Shown piece after piece: positions 1 through 11,568 of a stretch of 64,000 nt of DNA. The DNA comes from Microplitis mediator (Eukaryota; Arthropoda; Insecta; Hymenoptera; Braconidae), in NCBI RefSeq assembly GCF_029852145.1, contig NC_079971.1, positions 7,867,697 to 7,931,696 on the forward strand. The letters run 5' to 3'. The notes under the pieces are model-generated. The model was given only the letters and a program-made list of their open reading frames with translations. It had not been told where the DNA came from and did no database searches. The position numbers and the translations under genes are program-made. Position 1 is the first letter of the stretch, and every line of letters begins with the position of its first letter.

Positions 1-244
1 AAATAGCAGTGCTCACGGACTGTACTCAATCCATATGCCTAAAAAAAATTCATAAAAAAAGCGTTTTTTTCACGATTTAGCCCGAACCCCCCTCTTAAAG
101 TCCGACACACATGACGGAAAATGCTGGAAATATTGCATGGGCAGTCGATAGAAAAAAAAATATAAATATAAATATAAATATAAATATATAGCCCCGATAA
201 TCACTTGAGCTAAATTTTACATGAAATAATACGCATATATATAT
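1..244. other. Unassigned AT-rich DNA at window edge
   Basis: No gene is visible. The stretch has A-runs, a short GC-richer patch near 80-120 and a simple taaata repeat at about 162-186. It may be part of a repeat continuing beyond the window. Confidence 0.4.
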
Positions 245-1265
245 TAGGGTGTTTCAAAAAAAACCAACAATTTTTTTTTTTTCTATGGTGTGCAAAAATT
301 GAAAGTATAACTAAAAATACAAATTTTGGCACCAATCCGGGCTCTTAATAATGATATTAAGGTTTGCCTCAATCCATTTTTCCATTTTCCATTTGAATAA
401 CATGGGGAAAAAAATTTTTTTTTTTTAGAATTTTCTAGCTCCCAAACTAATTAACGGATTTTTATGCACAATAGATTTTTTTGTAGGAAATTGAACGCTC
501 TACAAAAAAAGTCTCTTATCATTTTTTGATAAATCCCACTGTTCAAAAGTTATGTAAGCCTTAAGTCAAATTTATAGTAAATTTTGAAATTTTTGTACTT
601 TTCCGGCGAAACTATCACTCTTATCAAAAATTGTCATTAGAAGTCTTTTTAGATAATTTTATACCTTACAAATTATTATCAATAAAGTTTTTCGAAATTT
701 CGCATTGTTCACAAGTTATTCCCATTTCAATGTTAAGTTCTTAAAAAAATAGATTTCTGATTGATTTTAAGAGCTTGACATGGAAATGAGAATAACTTGT
801 GAACAATGCGAAATTTCGAAAAACTTTATTGATAATAATTTGTAAGGTATAAAATTATCTAAAAAGACTTCTAATGACAATTTTTGATAAGAGTGATAGT
901 TTCGCCGGAAAAGTACAAAAATTTCAAAATTTACTATAAATTTGACTTAAGGCTTACATAACTTTTGAACAGTGGGATTTATCAAAAAATGATAAGAGAC
1001 TTTTTTTGTAGAGCGTTCAATTTCCTACAAAAAAATCTATTGTGCATAAAAATCCGTTAATTAGTTTGGGAGCTAGAAAATTCTAAAAAAAAAAAATTTT
1101 TTTTCCCATGTTATTTAAACGAAAAATAGAAAAATGGATTGAGGCAAACCTTAATATCATTATTAAGAGCCCAGATTGGTGCTAAAATTTTCATTTTTAG
1201 TTATACTTTCAATTTTTGTACACCATAAAAAAAAAAAAAAAATTGTTGGTTTTTTTTGAAACACC

Positions 1266-1269
<4 letters not shown>
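245..1269. repeat. Foldback (long inverted-repeat) element, about 1 kb
   Basis: The left end TTAGGGTGTTTC and the right end GAAACACCCTAA are exact reverse complements. The two arms stay near-identical almost to the centre at about 750, so the element is close to one giant palindrome with a loop of a few tens of bases. There is no coding ORF inside. It lies directly against a TA microsatellite, which hides any target-site duplication. A diverged relative without the full palindrome is at 29970-30200. It is probably a non-autonomous DNA transposon; the family is not determined. Confidence 0.9.

Positions 1270-1341
<72 letters not shown>
1270..1341. repeat. (TA)n microsatellite
   Basis: An uninterrupted AT dinucleotide run of about 70 bp starts exactly where the foldback element ends. 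Either the element inserted into an AT-rich site or the microsatellite grew from its edge. Confidence 0.95.
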
Positions 1342-1346
<5 letters not shown>

Positions 1347-3223
1347 TTACGTCAAAGTGAGTTCAATTGATTAACAGGAAATACATAAGATAAATATAAT
1401 ATAATATAGCATGCAAAATATATAAATTTCATAGCTGCCACATCTTTTTATCAAGATATCACAAGTTTTTCTAATTATATAGAAATTAATTATTAATTTA
1501 TAACCTTGTTATATTTTTATAAATTAAATTATAAATTTTAATAGTCACTAGTAATTACAAAAACTAAAAAAAAATTTCACACTACTTCGACTCGTTAGTT
1601 CCGCTCGAACTTCCTCAAGTGACTCTTCTGCATACTGCGCGTTAGATGTATATAAAGTATCACAGTATGCGCGCGGCTTCACATTACTCGATTATAACTG
1701 AAAAACAAAAAAAAAAAAAACAAAACCTAACCTTTAAATTTATTGTTAACGATATATTTTAAACTGATTGACCGAATGAAATAATTATTCTGGTAAACAA
1801 AAAAGTTTATCAAGACAAGGAAGTGATGTAATTTTTTTGATTAATCACACCTTAAGAATAAAAATCATAGAGATAGAGGGAAATTTGTTATTATAACTTT
1901 TAAAATTTTGACGAAGAAACCTTTTAAGTGAATTAATCGATTAGTGCAAATCTTTCGCCATTTAATGAGATTTCTTGAGTTTTAAAAATTAATTTTTAGT
2001 CAATTTAAAATTTTTTCGAAAGCTCAGTTTTTATATCACGGATTCGATTTTCAAAAATTGGCCTCAAATTGATCATTTCGCTTTATTGCCAGACTCTTTT
2101 ATTGCGAAGCATTAGATAGCGCTTTATGATCACAAAATTTTTTTCAATTTTCATGGCATGAAATTCAAAAAAATAAAGTATATAAAATATAAAAAAAAAA
2201 AAATTCCTCACAAAATTTTTTCTAAGATTGTAAATTGAGTACTAGAAAAAAAAATGAAGGGTCGAAGAAAGAGGATGAAAAAAAAACTAACTCATAACTT
2301 AGAAGAAAAAAAAAATTAACCAATACGTCTATAAATAAAATTTATCCCGAGAATTTTATGACCTTGTATTGAATAACAGGATCGCATTTATTCTCTTAGA
2401 ATTTTATCTTTCGGCATTTTTTAAATTCAAAATCATAATATTTAAAATTCTAGGGGCATATTAATCCTTGGAAACAATTCCTTCTATACACATTACTAGT
2501 ACCTGTAGGTTTCTTGAGATCGTCATAGTGGGGGTTAAGCTTCAATACCCAGTAAAACAATAGAACCAGGTAAAGAAAACAGTGTAGGAAAAAAAAAAAA
2601 GTAACAGACCAACCACAAGGTTTCTATGCTGCGCATGTGACTCTTGGAGGGGGAATAAATAAAAGTCGTTTGTTTCGTATCTGAGTCTTTAGTTTTCATC
2701 TTTTTTCTCATTATTATTGTTATTGTTATTATTATTATTAGTATTACTATTGTTATTATTAAACTCATCATTATTATTATTATGTTCCGTGTATATAAAG
2801 CTTCGTTTGTTGGAATTCCCCACCACTTAACAACAAACATGTGCTTCTAAGCTACGAATGAATATATATATAAAGCGTTAAAGTCTATAGTTAAGTAACC
2901 GAGGGTCTAGATCACGGTAAAAGAATCTACAACCCCCTCCAAGAGATTTAAGCCTCTCTCCTACATTCTTCATTTTCTTAAACCTACGATGTATTTGAAA
3001 TACTCAGTTGGCATTTAGTGCCGGAGATGTTAACTACGTCTACCTGAAGTATTATATCACTATGAGTTAATTATTATTTATTGCAATAAACTGTGATCCA
3101 GTGAACTGATTTATCTTAATTGTTAATAAATTAAACTTTTTAAAATTAATTTAGTGTTATTTATTTAATTTTAATTTTAATAAATAAAATTTTAAATGCA
3201 TAATTAAAATTTAGTTAATAAAA
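1342..3223. other. Non-coding region upstream of the large gene
   Basis: No convincing ORF. Around 2085-2160 there is a repeat fragment with a GCGAAGCATTAGATAGCG core, related to one at about 24075-24110. ATT-rich simple sequence is at 2700-2785. A tatatataaag TATA-like string at about 2864-2874 and an initiator-like TCAGTT near 3004 lie upstream of the start codon at 3224; either could belong to the gene's promoter, but this is a weak inference. Confidence 0.4.
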
Positions 3224-3852
3224 ATGTCTTATCCAAATAATTATGACGCAGTATTTTATACTGGTATTTCAAATGATTTTAAAAATGAAAATAAAGATAA
3301 TAAAAATGACAACAATAGTGACAACATTATAATTAATAGCAATGAAATAGTCAATGATGATGATGACGATAATAAAAAATTTTTAAAAATTGGTGATGAA
3401 AAAATAAAAACTGAAACAATTGACATAAAACCGTCAATTGACAGTAAGGATTTTAAATTAAAAGTTATTGAATTTCATAGTGATATTGAATATAAAAAAA
3501 GATTTAAAAAAATAACATTATTGCCAATTAAACGTACAAGTTTCAAAGACATACCGTGGTCAATGGATCCACGAAAAATACGTCAGTGTATGAGAGAGTG
3601 CCTTGAATTATTATTAAAAATAGTACCTAAATATGATGATACTGTGAATTGTGATAGTTATTATTCGTTTTTAAAATCACGAACTCAAATTAAAATTACA
3701 TTATTTAAAACAAGTGCTAAAGAAAACATTGTTGTGAGTGGAGAAAGAACTAAAATAATTGAACTAAATATTGCAGCGAAAGAAAAAATTTTAATAGACA
3801 ATTTGGAAAATTTCAATGACACAAGTACTTTGGATCTTGAACGGTCAAAAAG
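3224..3852 (+). CDS. Large low-complexity protein, exon 1 of 3 (residues 1-209)
   Basis: First coding exon of a gene I do not recognise. The ATG at 3224 is preceded by an in-frame TAG 12 bases upstream, so it is the natural start. The exon ends at an AAAAG/GTAG donor (phase 2) and joins exon 2 at 12562 in frame. Residues 1-60 are Asn/Asp-rich and disordered. Residues about 80-200 look folded, with mixed hydrophobic and charged residues, and contain the stretch FKDIPWSMDPRKIRQCMREC. The whole spliced protein is 2958 residues (629 + 4616 + 3632 nt, divisible by three including the stop). The reading frame is open across both junctions, which strongly supports the model. Tract composition suggests a nuclear protein, but no named family can be assigned. 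Confidence 0.8.
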
Positions 3853-4866
3853 GTAGATCGTAATTGTAAATTCATATTTGATTATTTTCATAGAATTTTA
3901 AGTGTTTTAGTTATTTTGAGTAATACGGTTTTTTTTTTATCAAGTTGTGGTAATTTGTACTTTTTTTTTAATCTTTGAAAATAAAGGAAATTTTCAAGGT
4001 CATAGGGCAATATAATCCTGTTTATTTAGTTTTACCTTAAAAAAATATTATCTTTGGGTATTTTAAGCGGATTATACGAAAATTTTATGATGAGGTCTCC
4101 GATAATAAAAAAATTTTTTTTTTTCTTTGCTTAAAGAATTAAAAAATTTACAATTGCAACAGAGGGTATATAAATATTTGGGCAAAGGGGCGGTAGTTTT
4201 TTTTAAGTATCCTCTGTTCAAAATTAAAAAATTTTGAATCTTCTTACATATGGGAAATTTTTTATTTAAATAGAAATTGAATATGGATCAACAAAAAATT
4301 TGTCTTTTTTATAGAATTGAATCAAAATTTTAATTACAGACAATCAATTTAAGTTTGGTTTCATATAACGTCAAAGAAAGTTGAAAATGAAAATTATTTT
4401 ACTATTTTATTATACAAAACTATTACTACTTTTTAGTTTTTCTATTTATTTATCTTTAAATGTCACTGATTTATCATATAAATAAGAAATCTTAAATAAC
4501 CAAAAGTACGTTTTCTTCTTAAAAATCAACTCTGAAAAGTATTTCATTTAAAATTATTTGGATATCTAGGTTATTTTTATAAAAAAATTTTTCGTGATTT
4601 TTTTTAAAGAATTTTCTTTTAAATCGCTTATTTGGCTTAAATTATTGAAAAATTAACAAGAATGCTTAAATGAATAAAGTGGATTGAATGATTTCGTGTT
4701 ATTAATCGAAATTCGGATTCGCTCCCTGCAAAGTTATTGCAGGTGAAACTAAATCGATGCCAACGTGAGCTACGGATAATTTCGGTACTTAAGGAGGATA
4801 TTTTATTGTTTTGGCGTATTAAATACACGTGTTAATTGAAATTTTTTTTTTCAATTAAAAACTAAA

Positions 4867-5058
4867 ATGAGCTATCGTGGTTGCTGCGATTTTGACTGCA
4901 AACATACGAGCAGGAAGAACGATTGTAAATTTTATAAATTCCCGGTTGCTTCTTGGAAATAATATCAAAGAAAAAAATGTACAGCTAGAGTAAGAAGGGA
5001 AAACTACTACCATAACCTCTATTTTAATCATAAAAGTAACACTGAAAATCACAGACAT
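4867..5058 (+). pseudogene. THAP-type zinc-finger relic (plus strand)
   Basis: Translation from the ATG at 4867 starts MSYRGCCDFDCKHTSRKN and continues CKFYKFPVASWK before a stop. This has the hallmarks of the N-terminal half of a THAP DNA-binding domain: an early C-x-x-x-C pair and an F-x-x-FP-like motif followed by a Trp. After the stop the same frame continues through basic residues. THAP domains are common in P-element and other transposase proteins and in genes derived from them. It lies about 190 bp upstream of a SWIM-like segment on the same strand, so the two may be exons of one dead gene. The stop makes it a pseudogene. The family call rests on motif recognition only. Confidence 0.55.
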
Positions 5059-5246
5059 ACAAAAATTAATACGTTTTTTTTTATTGACAGTTAATTATTA
5101 TTATTAAACAATAATAATTATTAAACAAAAAATAAACTACTCAAAGTAGGCTGCTCTGAATGTTTACTACGTAAAATCAACTAGCTCATTTATGTTTTGA
5201 TATTTTATTTAAATTATTATAAGTGTTAAAGATTATTACAGTAAAT

Positions 5247-5590
5247 AATGCGTGTTTCAATTCAAGACATTTGTCAATTTCTTAGAGTAACACCTCAAAG
5301 TAAACATTTTACCGGCGATGAAAATATAATTAATCACGGACACTTGTTGAACTTTGGTAAGGTTAGGGAGGACGGTAATTGTTTAAAAATTATTACTTTT
5401 TGTCTTCAATCATCAAGTATTTGAGATGATCTGGATAAAATGAATGATTAAGTTCTCAAAGGTGGAAGGATCGTGGATATGAGTTTTTCTTGTTAAGTTG
5501 GTTTGATGGTTCATGTGAGCACGTGGTAGCTAAACTGTTTTATTTATACCAGCAAGCATCAAAACGGTCAAACTTTTCTTCTTGATCCAT
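5247..5590 (+). pseudogene. SWIM zinc-finger protein relic
   Basis: Reading from the ATG at 5247 gives MRVSIQDICQFLRVTP, then HGHLLNFGKVREDGN and KIITFCLQSSSI before a TGA. After stops and at least one frameshift (near 5500-5512) the strand resumes with GSCEHVVAKLFYLYQQ. The C-x-H followed by V-A-x-L-F/Y is typical of the second half of a SWIM zinc finger, and the SxSxKV-like upstream portion is also recognisable. In insects such SWIM segments often occur in multi-copy proteins, sometimes together with THAP and nuclease domains. The frame is broken in several places, so this is a fossil. It sits just downstream of a possible ATTACAG acceptor. Confidence 0.55.
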
Positions 5591-5789
5591 TTAATTTTTC
5601 AAAGTAACCACGTTTGCAATTTTCGAGGAACATGAAAAAATAAACACTGCTATTTTTAGAAGCACGACTTTTACAACCATACAAACAATATATGTTACTT
5701 TTACTTGTTTTGATGGAAATTCCATGTTTATAAATTGAAAACTTTTTTTTAATTAAACGAAAACAATTTTTTAATTCATAGAAACACAA
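5568..5789 (-). pseudogene. Second THAP-like relic (minus strand)
   Basis: The minus-strand frame contains YCLYGCKSRASKNSSVYFFM followed by F-L-E-N and basic residues. C-x-x-x-C with a conserved GCKSR-type segment, then Ser/Val and Phe-rich positions and a basic tail, resembles a THAP domain start. It runs opposite to the THAP-SWIM relic and overlaps its end by about 20 bp. It could be a second dead copy in inverse orientation or a different transposon fragment. The family call is by eye only. Confidence 0.4.
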
Positions 5790-6304
5790 TAATTTTAGAG
5801 TAGTTATAGCTTTAGCCGCCAGCTGGCGTATCAGAATTCTAAATTTCCCAATAGAAAAAGCATATTTACTATAACAAATCTTACTAAGTCTTTAGTAAAT
5901 TTTCTCAGGACTTAGTTCGGCCGAACATGCCTAATGTCAGTATGAGCATCAGGCCCATACTGCTTGGCGGTATCCACAAAGATTCTGGCAGATAACCCTA
6001 TTTAATATTGTACACCTTGCACGCGAAGCGGAGAGGTAATGTTCTACTGCCGCCAAACTTAAAAGCCGAGTTGTCGTCAACTTACATCATCTCCCATTAG
6101 TTTTATGTAGCACTTGAATAAGAAAAAAAAATGCACCGATGTCAAGAGGACATTCCGATAAACAATTTCAATATAATTTAAATTTTTCTTGTTGAGTATA
6201 TTATTTAAAAAAAGTTAATCGAAAAAAAATTTTATTTGGACGTCAATTGGTCTGTTTATTGGAACGTTCGGATGTAAACACGACATCTCACGAGCCATTC
6301 ACTG

Positions 6305-7031
6305 CACTGAAAAAAATAGTATATTACACACCTAAGGCAGTAAAGTAAGAAAAGTCTCAGATCACATGTTTGTTGACCTCGGCTTCACCTCGGCCAACAA
6401 TTACATGTGATCTGAGACTTTTCTTATTTTACTGGCCTAAGTATGTAATCTACTATTGATATAATAACAAAAGTCAGGATTACGCAGCTATTTGTTATCA
6501 TAGCAAAACTATCTTGGTTAACGCAACGAAGTGACATTTGTTGTGGTAGGTAAAGTGAAGTTGCTGTTGTAACAAATGATGTGGTGAGGAAAAATTTTTC
6601 GAATACGCCTAGAATTTTGTGCTTTAATTAGGTGAACAATATCATTAAGAATTTATCGCGAGTTTTGGATTTTTGACATAAATTGCATTTGTAAATGATA
6701 GCTAAAATATTAAACGCTATTTATTTTGAAAAATATACCAATATGTCTAAGTATAGTTAAAGGCGGGCGCCTTGAAGAAGTGATTTTCTTGACTCAAGAG
6801 AATATATCGAGAAGCGACAATATCTTAGGTAAAGTAAAATTTTCTCGAGTCAAGAAATCTTTATAAAACCTTATTTAATATTTAGCTCAACGCATGTCTT
6901 TTGTTATAACAACTTCACTTTACTTACCATAACAAATGTTACTTCGTTGCTTTGACCAAGATGTATTTGTTATCTTAACAAATAACTGCGTAATACTGAC
7001 TTTTTATAAGATAGCAAATTTTTTTTCAGTG
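6305..7031. repeat. MITE-like inverted-repeat element with nested hairpin
   Basis: The ends are CACTGAAAAAAA and TTTTTTTCAGTG. Inside, 6500-6580 and about 6900-6975 form a second imperfect inverted pair (shared core CAACGAAGTGACATTTGTT on one arm). A tight hairpin, 6323-6449, occupies the left half. No ORF. Terminal structure and length fit a non-autonomous DNA transposon. Confidence 0.7.
6323..6449. repeat. Near-perfect hairpin, about 47-bp arms
   Basis: The left arm 6323-6370 (ATTACACACCTAAGGCAG...) pairs with the right arm 6403-6449 (...CTGGCCTAAGTATGTAAT). The loop contains a small CCTCGG...CCTCGG repeat. It looks like a short palindromic MITE inserted within the larger element. Confidence 0.75.
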
Positions 7032-7516
7032 TGGATTAACTTGTTTTATTTATTTTTTTTATTATCTTTAGATTTTTATCTAGTTGATCCCTTTCGATTT
7101 TCACTATCGTAATCTTTATCGTTTTTTTTTTTTTATAATTAATTAAAAAGTAATGACCGAGGCTAAATTTTTCTGAATAACCCACTATATATTTGTTTTT
7201 TCCATTGGTGCTACCTCTGATGGATATTTTTGCAAACCTCATTTTGATCTCCTCAAATTGTATGCCTCAAACGCAAAACGGGGACTCAATATTTTTTTTC
7301 TATATATGAGTCATTTCACCAAATAGAAAAAAATGAAAAAAGAGGTGTGCAAAAAAGCCGTCAGGATGCAGCACCGGTCGAACGCCCAAAACAAAATATA
7401 TATATTTATAAAGCTCTATTTCATCTGCTGTTACATCAATAAACAATTTTCTTCGTGCTTATTAACCTTTCGTCCGTCGCGATATCAGGGAATCCGCGCC
7501 TTTTTTTTTTAATGAT

Positions 7517-7762
7517 ACACAGAAAAAAATAATATCTTGGCGCAAGAAATTTTTTGTATTATAAATTGAAAACAAAAATTTTCTTGAGACAAGAAAAATT
7601 TTCTCGGTTCAAAAAATTTTTTCTTGCTCTAAAAAAATTTATTTTCGCTCCAAGAAATTTTAAGTTTTCAATTTCATAATTCAAAAAATTTCTTGAGGCA
7701 AGTAAAAATTTTTTTGGGACAAATAAAAATTTCTTGCACTAAGAAATCCTTTTTTTCTGTGT
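7517..7762. repeat. MITE with ACACAGAAAAAA ends
   Basis: Starts ACACAGAAAAAAATAAT and ends with TTTTTTTCTGTGT. The interior is built of diverged CAAGAAATTTT-type units in both orientations. A shorter relative with the same ends is at 54994-55176. Confidence 0.75.
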
Positions 7763-9649
7763 AAATTTAGAAAAATCAACCATTACTTTCCTAAACCGAT
7801 TCAGCAATTCGTGTATTAATGTCTTACGATTCGATATAAAAACTTTCTATAATTTTAGTTGCTTTAATTTTTTTTTTTTTCTAAATTAATATTAATGCGA
7901 ATGAATCGTAAAATTGCGGCGATTCTCACCGAGCGACTAATGATGTTCGGCAAAGGATACGCGATGGACGAAAAGTTAAGAAAATATTTCATTCATTAAT
8001 TATATTGAGTACTTTTGCTATAATTTTATTTAATTTTCAATTTACTATAATTGTTTTTCAAACATGACAAAAATTTTATGAAATTTAAATAATGAGTAAT
8101 TAGAAATTTTAATGAAGAGAAAATTATCATGACAATATGAGGAAAACTTCAAAAGCAACAGAAAAACTGAATCTCCATTAAATATTAGTCCGGAAACATA
8201 CAAACATCTAATGTGGATTTAATCTACTTGTAATTTCATGCGAAATATTAATATTTGTACATAAACTTTATTATTTATTATTTCTACCTGTAGTTGATTT
8301 CTTAATGATAATTGTAATAATTATTTTTGTTTAAATATATCAATATATCACCTCTATTAAAACTACGAGTTCAATGCCTGTTCAGACAGTCGAAAGTCGA
8401 AACAAGCCAATGTCAGACCAATGCAATTTAGCAGGTTAAAGATCGTCGATTTCTTTTCAAGGGCAATAAACTATAGAAATTTCTACCCACCTAATTTGTT
8501 CCGGACTGAATTTTCGCCCTGCGACACTCAAGTTTGTTTATTGTAAACCTCAAAACTAACCAGCTAAATTGAAAGTTTAATTCATACACTTGCTATTGGT
8601 CGTAAATTATCTGGTTTGGATTCGCTCCAGGCATCCCAACTTCAAGTTTCAATGCAGGTAATATAAAAAGTATAATGCGCGGCGTAGGATAAAATATGAT
8701 TTCACCATTAGTGTGATGTCGGTCCTCACCATGACTCGAACAATCAACCTTACCCTCTTTTGAAACCACCTTGTTTCATCCCTTGTTACACAATATACTA
8801 TTTTGACATGAAAATAATATTTTATTTATCATGTGGAGATGTATTCAATCGTTTTTTTGTGTTTTGTCTACAAAATCAATAAGACAATATTTTAACGTGC
8901 CTAATTTATGATACATATTTTACTATTTATAACTTTCAACTCATTTATGTCATGTACTTGAAGATCAGAAAGTTTTTCGCGCAACAAATGAAAAAAATTT
9001 ATGCAATACTGTTTAAAGGTGACTTAAGGGGTAATAGAGGATGGCTGCAGTTTTCGGCGGACATACTAGTATTAGTACCAATACAAAACATTTCAGAAAT
9101 CTAGACCCAGTAGATTTTTTACTTTTCATTTCGTCCTTCTATTTCCCTTCCGCGAAAAACGTTCCGGTCTCCAGGTACATTTTATGTCCATGAATATTCA
9201 GACTAATTGGTAATAAATTATTGTTACTAATAAGTTATTGACTATACCACTAAAATTCTTAATTAATTAATTGGTCTATTTTATTTCCTGCACGGAAAGA
9301 ATTTTCGTATGAATATTGCCATGTTATTTATTCTAAAAATTACTCTAAATCGAGTACTCTTGGGCCATTACGACTTTTTACTTTTGAGTTACGGAATTTT
9401 ACTCTTTTAATGAGTAAAAATCGAACAGATCAATTTTTACTCACAATTACGAGTGAAAATTACACCTAGCGGCTGTCTAAATAAATTCTCTCTAATTCAA
9501 TTTCTACTCGTAGGTTATGATAAAAAAATTGATGATCCAATTTATAAAATTTATATTAAATTACAATATAAATTACAATTAATAGGCTGAAAATTCTATA
9601 AAAAATCTGAAAATCATCTCATTGCCTTAGAATATGACTCAAAATAAAT

Positions 9650-11568
9650 GGGGCATTCCATGCCAAATCACCGAGTTTTTTTTTTCGACCCCTTTCGATT
9701 TGGCTAAAAATTTGGTATTATTTTCTACCCTACCAATAACATTTTTCTGAATTTTTTAAGATTTTTTTACCCAACCCAAAAAAAGTTACGAATTTAAAAA
9801 AAAACGCCCTTTTTTTTTAAATTGCTATAACTTTGGCACAAATTGACCTTTTGGCACTTTTTTTTTTGTTTATTCTTGTTTTTGAATGTAGTTTTTAGAA
9901 AAAAATTCAAAAAAATTTTCAGAAGTAAAGAACAATAAAATATTTTAGTTTTTTCAAGAAAACCGTCATTTTTTCGAAGTTCGACACTTTGGATTTTCAA
10001 TTTTTTTGTCTCAAAAAAAACTTCAACTAAAACCGTATTTAACCCCACTATTCCCATTTTGTGCCCACTTATTCTTCTAATTTTTTTTTTTCGATTGAAA
10101 AAAAAAAGTTTTTTCAAATTTTGCTTATTTTCTTAAACTTTGCACTAAAACGATTTTGGTTGGCTTTTATAACCTCAAAAGTAAAAAAAAATTAAACTAA
10201 AAAAAACATAAACTGTATTAATAAAAGTAAAATTATTTTATTTAAGTATAGTGTTTTATAATTTATACAACCTCAATATTCTAATTACTTGCGTTGATTC
10301 AGCGATTGTTTCCTCGGTTTCTTGATCACACGGTGTTGTTTGGACTTTTGTGATGAAGAAAAGGAGTTTACCTCCATAACAGAATTCAATAACGGTGTGA
10401 TTTGATGAATTTTTTGTGTTGTTGGTATCGGTTTAGCACTTTTGAAACGTTCTTTCAATTGTTCTTTCATGGAATTATACTCTTCAATTTTTGAGAACTT
10501 AATATTTATATTTGGTAAGTTAATTAAGCACCACTCAAATAATTGTATCGGTGTTAATATCTGTAGATGAGGTGGCAACTGTAGACTAGCACGTGCGGCC
10601 ATTCGTTTTAAGGTTCCACCTATCCCATCACATGGCCCTTTGCCGTGTGCCGTAGCGAAGAAATTCCACTCGACTGTTATTGCAAAATCTCCCTTATAAT
10701 GAGATAAATTAACAAAATGTTTAAAATTCTTATATTGTTGAGGCGCGCCGTCTGAGAAAAAAAAGATTTTACAAACGTCAGAAGACAGAGATTTAATGAA
10801 ATCAATGATGATCTGTGATTACCCATGCACATAACACTATTGACAATACGAACAGTTGGTAAAAAATTCGTTAAATAAAAAAGTTTTTAAAGCAACTATT
10901 TCGCGGAAAAAGACAAAACTAAAAAAAGAATTAAAAAATTGAGAACACTTTACCTAAAAAAAATATTTGAAGTTAACAAAAATAATTTTACTTTTATTAA
11001 TACAGTTTATGTTTTTTATAGTTTAATTTTTTTTTACTTTTGAGGTTATAAAAGCCAACCAAAATCGTTTTAGTGCAAAGTTTAAGAAAATAAGCAAAAT
11101 TTGAAAAAACTTTTTTTTTTTCAATCGAAAAAAAAAAAATTAGAAGAATAAGTGGGCACAAAATGGGAATAGTGGGGTTAAATACGGTTTTAGTTGAAGT
11201 TTTTTTTGAGACAAAAAAATTGAAAATCCAAAGTGTCGAACTTCGAAAAAATGACGGTTTTCTTGAAAAAACTAAAATATTTTATTGTTCTGTACTTCTG
11301 AAAATTTTTTTGAATTTTTTTCTAAAAACTACATTTAAAAACAAGAATAAACAAACAAAAAAAAGTGCCAAAAGGTCAATTTGTGTCAAAGTTATAGCAA
11401 TTTGAAAAAAAAGAGCGTTTTTTTTTAAATTCGTAACTTTTTTTGGGTTGGGTAAAAAAATCTTAAATTCAGAAAAATGTTATTGGTAGGGTAGAAAATA
11501 ATACCAAATTTTTAGCCAAATCGAAAGGGGTCGAAAAAAAAACTCGGTGATTTGGCATGGAATGCCCC
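9650..11568. mobile_element. Foldback transposon carrying a transposase-like relic
   Basis: The terminal sequence GGGGCATTCCATGCCAAATC is repeated inverted at the right end. The arms (about 9650-10240 and 10978-11568) are about 590 bp each and nearly identical; minus- and plus-strand translations of the two arms give the same peptide, for example GIVGLNTVLVEVFFE. The 4 bases AAAT flank both ends and may be a target-site duplication. The central 740 bp holds a minus-strand coding relic, listed separately. The element is recent enough that the arms have barely diverged. Confidence 0.85.
10285..10830 (-). pseudogene. Transposase-like relic inside the foldback element
   Basis: The minus-strand frame from about 10815 down to the stop at 10285 is open for about 175 codons and reads FFFSDGAPQQYKNFKHF, then TVEWNFFATAHGKGPCDGIG and KRMAARASLQLPPH, ending in a Lys/Arg-rich tail. 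The pairing of an SDGAxxQYKN motif with an HGKGPCDGxGGTxKR motif recurs, from memory, in uncharacterised multi-copy proteins of insects and cnidarians, and the D of SDGA could be a catalytic acid of a DDE-type transposase. I cannot name the superfamily with confidence. A stop lies just upstream in this frame, and the N-terminal part expected for a full transposase is missing, so the copy is truncated. Its position between long inverted repeats suggests it is the internal remnant of the element's own gene. Confidence 0.55.

Noticed and set aside
2535..2840. 101-codon minus-strand ORF
   Set aside because: Its Ile/Met-rich middle is the translation of an ATT microsatellite and there is no domain or splice context.
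9794..10117. 107-codon minus ORF and its plus-strand twin at 11163-11405
   Set aside because: They are the two arms of the foldback element read in opposite directions; Lys/Phe-rich with no protein character.
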